From Colias croceus (lineage: Eukaryota; Arthropoda; Insecta; Lepidoptera; Pieridae): DNA of 64,000 nt. Every line of letters begins with the position of its first letter. The stretch's first letter is position 1. Positions 10,601 to 18,501 of this stretch are shown piece by piece. The DNA is taken from contig NC_059538.1 of NCBI RefSeq assembly GCF_905220415.1, forward strand, positions 11,532,001 through 11,596,000. The letters run 5' to 3'. The position numbers and the translations under genes were made by a program. The notes under the pieces are model-generated. The model did not search any database and had not been told where the DNA came from. It worked only from the letters and a program-made list of their open reading frames with translations.

Positions 10601-11143
10601 CACAATCTGATTAACTCTGCTCTGCCTATCACAAACTACTCTGACAACGAAGAAATCAATACATCATTAAAATCTCTTGGGGAGAAAATAAAAATTATGA
10701 AAAACGCTGTCGATGAAACGGATACCTTAGGTATTTCGCAACACGACCTACACCAATATGCCGTATCATATGGAACACTAGCATTAACAATATTAGCAAG
10801 CATCTTTTTCTTCGTGTGGTGGCGAAGGAGTCGAGCGACTCCACAGCAGAGCGTCCCAGGAGCCCAACAGCAGAGCGTCCCAGCAGCGCAACAAACTATT
10901 CAGTCTCGGACAATACCCCAAGAGTGTGTCGATTCTAGTGTGTGCGTGCATCAAAAAAGTGTTACTAGTGTTCGTGCGTCTCCCTTACCCGAGCGGGGAG
11001 AGTGTATCAGTGAAGTAGCGTCATGTGAACAAAACAGACTCAAACGATGGGCAAGCGCGCGTTTTAAAAGGAGCGATAGGTCGACATCGCCAATAGCTAA
11101 CAAACGCTCTGCTATAATAAGTGACTCAGTGGTGGAAATATAA
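7655..11143 (+). CDS. pol-env: Integrase fused in frame to an envelope-like glycoprotein (BEL/Pao pol-env)
   Basis: Open frame of 1,162 residues; the start shown is a GTG and the true product would be a polyprotein. Residues about 60-125 hold the integrase zinc domain (H85, H90, C120, C123). The catalytic triad fits D155, D221 and E274 (VDFTG, SDNGTNF, WERS). A BEL-type C-terminal integrase domain (TRWYLVNKTF...RSKW) spans about 345-440. After a repeated low-complexity linker (SSELKSERK twice) comes a hydrophobic signal-like segment at about 501-519. A furin-type site RTRR then ends at 620, followed by GLFN and a glycine-rich fusion-peptide-like stretch, heptad-rich helices, paired cysteines and a membrane anchor at about 1040-1057. 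A tail of ~105 residues ends at the stop at 11141-11143. The layout matches baculovirus F-type envelope proteins found in insect endogenous retroviruses. It is unusual that no stop separates integrase from envelope. Confidence 0.9.
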   Translation: MRKAKTAIIKYVQSTEFSADLEQLKKDNKLRSNSALLSLNPFLDENGILRVGGRLKNSNISEDMKHPIIIPYNGRLTELLINEAHELSFHGGAKITISILRQKYWIIKGYRATKKQLRTCITCKKREPTKLHQLMGDMPSYRVNPAPPFYHTGVDFTGFVNVKINKGRGVKTTKGYIALFICMVTKAVHIEIVSDLSSTTFIAALRRMAARRGTPKHIYSDNGTNFVGANKIIQQEYNELISNFSDSFYKEITEMEIEWHWNCPSWPSAGGIWERSIRSLKQHIKRVVGEQALTFEEYSTILAQIEGCLNSRPLCSITEDVEDLDFLTPSHFLNQRAENTLIETAHDARTRWYLVNKTFNDIWKRWKNEYLSQLTVRSKWLEPQRNLKIGDLVTIHDDIMPAGKWPVGRVVETHPGSDGLVRVVTLKTKNGILKRPVVKLSLLPLEEKSNFQQNNNISIQNNSSELKSERKESPIIQNSSSELKSERKKCRIRQNIPSKLVSVVLSLIFFMSILSYSTAEYKLKQIESNLSIYFDSMGEMQLARDKWKIIAYFENMSPYWQGNKAAELLSDYLEKTCTDMNESNHCQTILLQIRHDYNELQYYNQLLLNQHFDARSRTRRGLFNAVGSVANSLFGVLDQSFAEKYEQEIELIQNNANHITQLWKNQTSVLEAEFNILKRTEKTIETQYKMFNRHLNILNNKTNIIQSEIETIQEVTLSAIACNNLIQNLRRIQDTLLDTTTEIYHGQINVHLLSPKQLRDELQIISSQISKDVTLPIENIHTDLYKIYKLIKVKARITENFFIFEILIPLISRDNFQLYRLIPIPKQVNSNMISIKPIAEYISINIKRDAYITLTLAELQACQNQNDIYFCQLHGSIISFSNNERFCEIKNNKCEYNINSCKSNWIQLHDLTTYLYFQCDTAHIRILCDNDIQSRQVSKAGLISLSKQCIIKGHDITLYSFKQLENKLYLKPDILETKLNPIHNLINSALPITNYSDNEEINTSLKSLGEKIKIMKNAVDETDTLGISQHDLHQYAVSYGTLALTILASIFFFVWWRRSRATPQQSVPGAQQQSVPAAQQTIQSRTIPQECVDSSVCVHQKSVTSVRASPLPERGECISEVASCEQNRLKRWASARFKRSDRSTSPIANKRSAIISDSVVEI

Positions 11144-11213
11144 CCTCTAAGCATTATAAACATTTCAAGACTTATAAAAAATTAATATATATCTTCTGTG
11201 GGCCTCGGGAGCA
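11144..11213 (+). other. 3' untranslated part of BEL/Pao element and polypurine region
   Basis: Short stretch between the envelope stop and the 3' LTR. The last bases before TGTTCG contain a short purine run (GGGAG), a weak candidate polypurine tract for plus-strand priming. Confidence 0.5.
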
Positions 11214-11533
11214 TGTTCGAGCAGCGAACAAATATTTTATTTTAAATTACTTATTATCCATAGTTACATTACATATTACAATAATTGAGCAATAACGTAA
11301 ATGAGGTCAAGCTGCCTCAGCAGTATTATCGTGCGACGGCCGAGCCGGCCGGAAAGCGCAGTTCACCCTTAGCAGCGCCCGAGTGCTCTATCCGCTCGAA
11401 TCCGCGTAAATCATATATAATTATTAGCAGCCATTAAGGTGTTCCCAGTGGTCCCATAATATCATAGCATCATTAGCAGCATTTATAGCGACCTAAATAC
11501 AGTCCACTTTCGATGTAATACGTAAACCGTACA
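11214..11533 (+). repeat. 3' LTR of BEL/Pao element
   Basis: 320 bp, identical to 762-1081 except G11438 in place of A986. It is followed directly by the right target duplication ATTAT (11534-11538). Confidence 0.95.
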
Positions 11534-11666
11534 ATTATGTTAATGAACCTTGTGTGTACAATTTATTGCGAATATACGAAACAACGGTTTTTCTCCACGC
11601 TTTTCTAATTATATCACTAATTATCTAGAACTAAACTAAATGTTCTACAAATAATTTTGTACATCT

Positions 11667-11813
11667 AAGTAGCCAGGGAGGAGGGAGAGTAGCAGGGAGT
11701 CGCTGAATGCAGGCCGCCGGTGCCCGGTCGTACTGGAAATCCTTGAGGGAGGCCTTTGTCCAGCAGTGGACGTCCCACGGCTGAAACGAACGAACGAACG
11801 AAGTAGCCAGGGA
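11667..11813 (+). mobile_element. 5'-truncated LINE 3' end with 13-bp target duplication
   Basis: The insert is 11680-11800, flanked by perfect direct repeats AAGTAGCCAGGGA (11667-11679 and 11801-11813). It contains the lepidopteran LINE tail GAGGCCTTTGTCCAGCAGTGG and ends in a short (CGAA)n tail. Length is about 121 bp. The same tail occurs in reverse complement in the SINE-like elements at 15704 and 42285. Confidence 0.85.
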
Positions 11814-12303
11814 AAAATCGAGTTTAAATTTTTTTTAAAGTGGATTATTTTTAGTCGAATAATTTATAATGATGCCTTTTTAACGTAGATATTTGCTTAA
11901 ATATACCCATACCACACGGAAGTAAAGGCTCATATAAAACACATTTATACATATACGTAAAAGATAGTTTTGTTCATAGCCCTTACCCCAATAAACTTTG
12001 AAATGTTATGATGAGCCCTTTACTTCATAACTAGGCACTTTATAACTCTATCCTAGTTTCCAACTTTAGTTCAAGTTTAAAACTGTGATCTATCGGTTTT
12101 TAATATGATTTTTATAACTTTGTAGAAGTTTTGTATTATTGAGAGCGATGTATCGTCTGCTTATAAAATACTTTATCTTTTCTATACTCAAAGCAGTTAT
12201 TAGGCGTGACTCATTTTTTTTTTAATTTAAACTATTTTTTGTATCTACAATTCTCTAGTAGATTTTTTTCGAGATAATATTATATTCATTTATCTAGTAC
12301 TTA
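11814..12303. other. AT-rich spacer
   Basis: No gene or repeat recognised; T-rich runs only. Confidence 0.5.
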
Positions 12304-12512
12304 CTAGTTTTCCACCCGCAGCTTCGCCCGCGCAGTCAAAGAAAAAACCCGCAAAGTTTCCGTTCCCTTGGGATTTCTGGGATAAAACCTATCCTATTTC
12401 CCGGGCTAAAAAGTAGCCTATACCAAATTTCATGCAAATTGGTTCAGTAGTAAAGGCGTGATTGAGTAACAGACAGACAGAGTTACTTTCACATTTATAA
12501 TATTAGTATGGA
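12304..12512 (-). mobile_element. Non-autonomous Helitron, family A
   Basis: CTAG at 12304-12307 is followed by CCACCCGCAGCTTCGCCCGC, then the shared core 'gggataaaacctatcc' and 'gattgagtaacagacagacag'. It ends in TTATAATATTAGTATGGA on the plus strand. Flanks are A and T. It is directly abutted by a family B copy. Confidence 0.8.
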
Positions 12513-12699
12513 TTAGCTGTAGCCTGTGGTTTTACCCGCATTACTGCGATCCTGTTGATCTTAGTGTAATGATATATTATAGCCTTCCTGGATAAATGGG
12601 TTATCTAAAACCGAAATAATTTTTCAAATGGGACCAATCTTTCCGGAGATTAACGCGTTTTAACAAACAAACGCTTCAGCTTTATAAGATTAGTAAAGA
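12513..12699 (-). mobile_element. Non-autonomous Helitron, family B (degenerate)
   Basis: Begins TTAG in place of CTAG, then GTTTTACCCGCA...ATAAATGGGTTATCTAAAACCG and ends TTATAAGATTAGTAAAGA. It is tandem with the family A copy on its left, with no intervening base. Confidence 0.65.
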
Positions 12700-13362
12700 A
12701 AATGCTAGAAATATATGCCATGTACTAAAATGTCCCGAATAGCTTTAATGAATTCGACTCATTACATAGACTATACCTAGATAACGTGGTGAATAAATGC
12801 ATTCCTTTTCCCTGCATTTCTGAATTAAATCGATGCCTTTAATCCTACATTCAATACCAAATTTTGGACTAGTTCAAACTTACTGGAAACACAAAATTTA
12901 TTCCCGAAAACGCTCGATAAATTCATTCACCGAATCACTCCGCGACCGCAGAGATATCTAGATATTAACGTTCACATAACTGTGGATTGTTGAATTAAAT
13001 GGAAAATGGCTTTTAGAGTTATTGTTTTTAATATATTTACATGTAGGTTTTGCTTGCATGTAATATATACTGTAAAAATACATAATTATAGTTGTACCTA
13101 CAGTTTTAATAAATGTTCAGATATAAAATATAAGATGTAATTGGCTAAATATAGAACGTTAACTGAAAAAAAAAACTATAACCAAAGTTGCGAAATCAAA
13201 TTAATTTTATACTAAAACATGTTTACTGCCTTTATTTACTAAGAGACATACCTTATACCTCCTTACTATAAATTAATTGAGTGCCTTTAGGCACCACTTT
13301 ATACAAATTAATCACAGAATCCATAGTGCCGAATTACGCGTTAATAGCATAACGTTATATAT
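12700..13362. other. AT-rich spacer
   Basis: No gene, RNA or repeat recognised. Confidence 0.5.
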
Positions 13363-13770
13363 ATGTTACCGGAAATGTATTTAATCCGTCATTGTATACA
13401 ATTCCTAGGAAATGTATACAATTCCTAAAATCGTACGGAAATGTGTGAAATAAATTATTTTATACACATTTTCTAGGAAATCTATACATTTCCTAAATAG
13501 CTATCGGAAATGTAAAATATTTAAGATATTTATATGTCGCAGGCAAGTTGTATATAATCTGGCCGTTTACAAACGGTCGGCATTTTGTAGTAAATATGCC
13601 TATAATTCGTAATCAGAAATTTTTGGTTTGGATAAAGGGGTGGGTTAGGTTAGGTTCGTGTTTTTTAAAACTACACAGAAATAGGAGCCCGAGCAGATAT
13701 GGTATCGGAATTGTACACATTTCCTAGGAATTGTATATAATTCCTTGATTTCATACATTTCCGGTAACAT
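13363..13770. mobile_element. TIR element with repeated GGAAATGTATACAATTCC motifs
   Basis: The ends are inverted copies of ATGTTACCGGAAATGTAT (13363-13380) and its complement (13753-13770). Palindromic blocks of the type AGGAAATGTATACAATTCCT recur near 13399-13427, 13470-13495 and 13720-13743. About 408 bp, no coding. The flanks are AT repeats, so the target duplication cannot be fixed and the superfamily is unknown. Confidence 0.6.
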
Positions 13771-14274
13771 AATATATATAAATTACATAATAATATGTAT
13801 ATTGTAAAAATACTAGCAGGTAAAAACATTCATACTAAATTATACACGAATTGAAAGACATCAATTTTAAAAATAGCATCTCAATAGTTTAAACATTGAA
13901 TTCTCAAGAGTCAAGACGATGTATGGAAATAAGACATAATGATGTACTTATCCGATAGAATTCAATAGAATGTTCTGGAATGTTCTAGAACTATCGAAGA
14001 TACGTATTGTGATATTGGAGAATGGAAAATTAGAAGGATTATTGAATTTTCATGAGATGTAAAGTGCATTTTCATGCGTACCTACAATAGTTGTAGAAAT
14101 AAAATTGATGGCCATAGTGAATGTATAAGATACTTTAGGTACTATATTTGGATAATGATCTACAGTTAGTTTAAATGTTGTTCGTTTGTATATGTTACTG
14201 AAATGACACCTTACAACTTATTACATTACTGTAGTAGCAAGCGAGTAAAATAATTGTTATTTTTATATGCTTAA
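13771..14274. other. AT-rich spacer
   Basis: No gene or repeat recognised. A local GAATAGAATGTTCTGGAATGTTCTAGAAC stretch near 13970-13992 resembles heat-shock element spacing (nGAAn/nTTCn), but there is no gene next to it. Confidence 0.4.
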
Positions 14275-14438
14275 CTAGCGTGGTACATATTTCGCAATTA
14301 AAGGTAGCCTATGTTCTTTCTCAGGATCTAAAGATTGTCTTCGCCAAATTTCATCAAAATCGGTCCAGTAGTTTATGCGTGAAAATCATACATAACTACA
14401 TAATTACAAACCTTTCCTCTTTATAATATTAGTATAGA
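14275..14438 (-). mobile_element. Non-autonomous Helitron, family F
   Basis: CTAG at 14275, then TGGTACATATTTCGCAAT..AAAGGTAGCCTATG, ending CTTTATAATATTAGTATAGA. It lacks the usual GC-rich block after CTAG. Its 'gccaaatttcatcaaaatcgg' segment shows the uninterrupted AAATTT site at which the Spy-like element is inserted in the copy at 16661. Confidence 0.7.
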
Positions 14439-14463
14439 TATATTATTCTAATATATATATAAA

Positions 14464-14624
14464 TCTCGTGTCACAACGTTTGTCTTCAATGGACTCCTAA
14501 ACCATTTAACCGATTATAATAAAATTCGCACACCATGTGCAGTTCGATCCAACTTGAGAGATAGGATAGTTTAAATCTCAAATCGTTTTAGAGAAAGCGG
14601 GCGAAGCCGCGGGCGGTAAGCTAG
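14464..14624 (+). mobile_element. Non-autonomous Helitron, family E (161 bp)
   Basis: Starts TCTCGTGTCACAA and ends GCGGGCGGTAAGCTAG followed by T; preceded by A. It is the same length as, and differs at only about five bases from, the copy at 39652-39812, so both look young. Confidence 0.8.
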
Positions 14625-15069
14625 TTTAATATCAGTGTTTATTTACAGAAAGGGTCAATTGTACGGTAATTCATTTTACATAACTAAGAAACGATTTTAT
14701 TCTAAGAAATAAATTGATTTATTTCAAGTTTCTATCAAATAAGTGAAACCCAAAACCTTTTGGTTGTAGCATTAGCCAACTGTAAGTACCAACTGCGAAA
14801 AAACAATACTTATAAACAACACCAACATAAGAAAAAATAACCCGTGGTGTAAATATCTGGTAAAAAATAAATGGCTCACATAGATTATTTTTAATAGTCT
14901 TTGTCCTTCCTTAGTTTTCAAGATGTCTTCATAAAATTTCAACAAAAGGCCAAGAAATATTACTGTCTTATACACAGCTTCCTTCCTTTTAGAACAAGAC
15001 ATAACCCGCGGTTTTACTTGCTCCAATTGTTTCCATTTTAACTAACCTATTTTTACATCTACATTTCTA
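14625..15069. other. AT-rich spacer
   Basis: No gene or repeat recognised. Confidence 0.5.
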
Positions 15070-15200
15070 GACTTATATTATAAAGAGGAAAGTTTTTTTT
15101 GTTTGTCTGTTTGTATTGAATAAGGTCAAAAAGTACTGGACCGATTTTAATGAAATTTTTACTAATAGGAAGCTAAATTATAGGTAACATAGGCTCTATT
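15070..15200 (+). mobile_element. Helitron fragment, 5' part only
   Basis: Degenerate ACTTATATTATAAAGAGGAAAG, then 'actggaccgattttaatgaaattttt' and 'taggtaacatagg', matching the 5' half of family F. The GC-rich 3' end is missing. Confidence 0.55.
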
Positions 15201-15703
15201 CTAATTCGTTTGTTTAAACTTAGGTAACTAATTATTGATTTTCCTTTCTGTGTCTTAACTCAGTTAAATTTCAAGTGATATCCAGACAATTACTCCAACT
15301 GACACCTTAACTGAGAGATTACAAATATTCCAATAAAACTATCTAGTTTTAATAGTTGGTTAACTAGAGTGTTTAAATATATGATCTTTCCGCAAATTAT
15401 GTTAACCTCATTTTAATACACCCTTCAGAACTATGACAAACTTCTATTAACTCCAATACGGTCAATAAACCCTTTGTTTAATTACATCCATTCATCCCGG
15501 TTTGCCCCTTCATCCAGATTGACCTAGGATAAAAACTAATTAAAACAACTCATCATTTTGCAATAATGTAACTTTCTGGAAGAGTTTTGTAAACTCATCC
15601 GATAGTTGTCAGATTCATTTCTGTTAATTCATAGAAACAGAAATAATATAGTTTACTAATTGCGAAAGAATTTTCTAAATGAATCTAGGTATGCTACAGA
15701 ATT
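15201..15703. other. AT-rich spacer
   Basis: No gene or repeat recognised. Confidence 0.5.
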
Positions 15704-15770
15704 ATCATCATCATCATTAGTGCATATACGTTCCCACTGCTGGGACGCAGGCCTGCTATGAGTGGAAAGA
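15704..15770 (-). repeat. SINE/LINE tail fragment, (ATG)n-tailed
   Basis: TCATCATCATCATTAG followed by ACGTTCCCACTGCTGGGACGCAGGCCTG. It is the same tail as the longer element at 42285-42603, in the same orientation and truncated. Confidence 0.65.
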
Positions 15771-16660
15771 CCAGTGAATATTTCGTATATTTTGGATATT
15801 TCTCGTTTTATTTTTAAAAAATGATTATGGCCATTTTACTCATTAGGTTAAGTACTTTCGATATCAGTTTAAAGCTTTTTGATATCTGCAATAGTTACGG
15901 AATAATCGCTTGTGCACACTTAACGATTACACCCTGTGTATAATAAACAAAAAAAAATGTTAGTGTTACACTCAAAACTCATAGCCGGTCAAAATCACGT
16001 TTGACTACAAAAATCACGCATTGCTTTTAACCGATACCTTCAGCTAAATAGTCTTGCCTGATTTTTGCAGTCAAAAGCAGTTTAAACCGGAGTAACTAAC
16101 ACATGTGCAACATTTCCTCACACGCAAAACACACTTAACATAGTTCAGAATGTGTCCAACTTTCGGTAACTATAATACACTTAATTATTACAGCGAGCAT
16201 CCTGGCTTCGTACCAGAACATCGACTACTTAAACTCCTAAGTGGGTGTCTCGTTTAGACCTTGCACACAATTTATGCCCTACTTAAAGAAAGGAACATTT
16301 TACCTCCCTAGTACGGAATGGTACTTGAATATTGCGAAAAATTTGGATTAAGGACACTTGTTTTTGTAAAAATTTGTTCAGTCGTGCGTGGATTTTGATG
16401 AAATTGGTTTTAAGTAATTAAGTAATTGGTACTTATAATGCTGATTGCTGTCGATAAGTTTTGTGAATAATATCTACTTAGGTATTTGAATCATAAATAA
16501 TATAGTGTATGTTAAAAAAATGAACAGGATTACTGAAATAAGATAAACTCAACTTTTTGGAATGAGTAGACTCTGTATAAAAAAGCTAACTTCAGAATTA
16601 CACGGAATATTATGTTTAGTTAATATTCAATTACTCGAGCTTCCAGTTATAACGTACCTA
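15771..16660. other. AT-rich spacer
   Basis: No gene or repeat recognised. Only short accidental ORFs. Confidence 0.5.
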
Positions 16661-16754
16661 TCTATACTAATATTATAAAGAGGAAAGGTTTGTAATTATG
16701 TATGTATGTATGTATGGTTTTCACGCATAAATTACTGGACCGATTTTGATGAAA

Positions 16755-18047
16755 GGAGAATGGCGAAACTGGGCCTAACTGTTACAGAAATCATAATATA
16801 TTTAAAATTCATTATGTTATTTTTAGTAATTCTTGGTAAAATATTTACTTCTGATTCTATGGGAAAACAAATCTTTGAAAAAAAAGATAATGTGTTCACT
16901 ACCGGCATTGTTATTTAGATTTCTATGACTACCGGTCTTATCACAGGGTCTTATCAAGCAGAGATTGTCAGTGTTGTCAGGAGTAAAAAAGTCGAATATA
17001 TCGATTAATACGAATGAATGTCTATATTTTATTTTTAATTTTATTGAATTCAAATGCTTTATAAATCAGAAGCAAAACTTAACTTATTTTTAACACATAT
17101 CTTAATTTATTTAGATCATTCTATAAAATAAAAACATGTTTTACTTAATCAATAATAATTATAACATTTTTATTTAGGTAGCTGGCCATTAATAAAATGT
17201 CAAATTATTAATCATAATTGTGTCAGTGATGAGTGATTTGTTTATGTTTGTTGTTTGACATTTGAGTGAAGTTTTAGGCCCTTCTCCCATTACGATACGC
17301 ATAGGCGATTCAAGTATCCTGCAAGTCTCGGAGACTAGTCGCCGCGGAGTATCTCACATACATTTTTATGTAGGCTCGCACACTACGCTACTGGTATCCT
17401 ACACGTCCGCGACTAGTATAGCACTACTCACCGTGTCGGTCGCTTTTGCATCGCGTCTCGACTCTCGCGCGTATCTCTTCGTTAGAAAGATAAAAATATC
17501 TAATCATCATGTTGTAGTTCTCGTTCGGCTACAAAAACTCTACAATTTATGTTTCTTTCAATATATGGATGAATCCAGTACTTCTTACTCTTACGTTGGC
17601 GTCTTCTATTTCTATAAAAAAAAAAACTGCAAGAGCTTCTTCGTCACTGGAATTGCTGATTGCTCGACATAACGACGTAACTGTTGTTGCAATAAATAAA
17701 TGAATTATTATTATTATAACGTCGGTCCACAAAAACCAGGCACAATAATGATGAATTTAGTCATTTTTCAGTCGCATAATATGCGAGCATCGGGTAGCCA
17801 GCAAATATCTAAGTAGTATTCTACGCGAGTATCGTATTCTAGAAGTATCGTACCTAATGGCAGAAGGGCCTTAGTAACGTTATATTCAAAATTGATCTTA
17901 ATCAATATTCCAATATCTCTGCTATCCCATAGAAAAGATCTATAATTATTATATTCATAGAGTCTGTATATTTTTATCTATTTAATCACCCATAAATCAT
18001 CAGTGTAACGATCAGGCCCAGAGTCCTATGGGAGTTTGCCATTCTCC
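16755..18047 (+). mobile_element. Spy-like TIR element, copy 1 (no target duplication)
   Basis: 1,293 bp with inverted ends GGAGAATGGC(G)AAACT...; the other end reads GGAGAATGGCAAACTCCC on the minus strand. It lies exactly between AAA (16752-16754) and TTT (18048-18050) of a Helitron, and related Helitron copies show an intact AAATTT there, so nothing was duplicated. Insertion between AAA and TTT without duplication is the published signature of Spy transposons (IS5/PIF-Harbinger-related). No transposase is seen, so it would be non-autonomous. It contains a Harbinger-like MITE at 17277-17870. Copy 2, inverted, is at 18502-19793. Confidence 0.75.
17277..17870. mobile_element. PIF/Harbinger-like MITE nested in Spy-like copy 1
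   Basis: Ends are inverted GGCCCTTCT(C/G)CCATTA, flanked by TTA at 17274-17276 and 17871-17873 (3-bp duplication, TWA type). About 594 bp, no transposase. The short ORFs in it are not conserved products. The same insertion is in copy 2, so it entered before that Spy-like lineage moved. Confidence 0.75.
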
Positions 18048-18146
18048 TTTGGCACAGACAATCTTTAGACCCTGAGAAAGAACATTTATTATGCTACCTT
18101 TTATTGCGAAATATATACCACGGGCAAAGCCGGGGCGGACCGCTAG

Positions 18147-18339
18147 CACGTAGTATAAACAAAGTCGCTTTCTTTGTCCCTATTTCCCTATGTCCCTTTG
18201 TATGCTTAAATCTTTAAAAATACTCAACGGATTTTGTTTTTTTTTAATAGATAGAGTGATTCAAGAGGAAGGTTTTAGTGTATAATTTATTAGGTTTAGA
18301 GTATAGACAAAGCGGGCGAAGCCGCGGGCGGTAAGCTAG
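18147..18339 (+). mobile_element. Non-autonomous Helitron, family C
   Basis: Begins CACGTAGTATAAACAAAGTCGC (consensus TCACTACATAGTATAAAAC), continues 'tatgcttaaatcttt' and 'gatagagtgattcaagaggaaggtttt', and ends GCGGGCGGTAAGCTAG. It abuts the CTAG of the preceding Helitron. Confidence 0.75.
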
Positions 18340-18501
18340 TCAATAAATACAATGAATAACAAACAGACCAATACAAACAAAATTTCCATCTAAATTAATA
18401 CTAAATACACAGACATGGGATCTAATTAGAAACGAATTAGTCTTGATATACCTACGTGTGTGTTAGCCTAATGTTATACAAATGTATTGTGACATGTCAA
18501 A

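Larger units (their letters stand above)
757..11538 (+). mobile_element. BEL/Pao LTR retrotransposon with envelope-like domain, interrupted by a piggyBac-like insertion
   Basis: The element proper is 762-11533, between 5-bp direct repeats ATTAT at 757-761 and 11534-11538. Its 320-bp LTRs (TGTTCG...GTACA) differ at one base, A986 versus G11438, so the insertion is recent. Gene order is gag, aspartic protease, RT, RNase H, integrase, envelope-like. Protease before RT and integrase last, with BEL-type sequence features, place it in BEL/Pao (Belpaoviridae). Without the 1,620 bp added by the piggyBac-like insertion it is about 9.15 kb, close to the size I recall for Drosophila roo, another env-bearing BEL/Pao. 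No canonical TGG primer-binding site directly follows the 5' LTR; the nearest TGG stretch begins at 1139. The purine tract before the 3' LTR (GGGAG, about 11207-11211) is weak. Two frameshifts and the insertion make this copy non-autonomous. Confidence 0.93.
16661..18146 (+). mobile_element. Non-autonomous Helitron, family F, carrying a Spy-like insertion
   Basis: Starts TCTATACTAATATTATAAAG at 16661 after an A and ends CGGGGCGGACCGCTAG at 18143-18146. Removing 16755-18047 leaves a normal ~193-bp Helitron whose junction reads gatgaaa/tttggcacag, as in intact relatives. The Helitron therefore predates the Spy-like insertion. Confidence 0.85.

Noticed and set aside
13960..13995. Heat-shock element cluster (GAATGTTCTGGAATGTTCTAGAAC)
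   Set aside because: The spacing is suggestive, but there is no promoter or gene beside it and chance occurrence in AT-rich DNA is likely.
17262..17672. 136-residue ORF as a possible transposase in the Spy-like element
   Set aside because: It overlaps the nested MITE, lacks DDE-type motifs and its inverted counterpart is not conserved as one frame.
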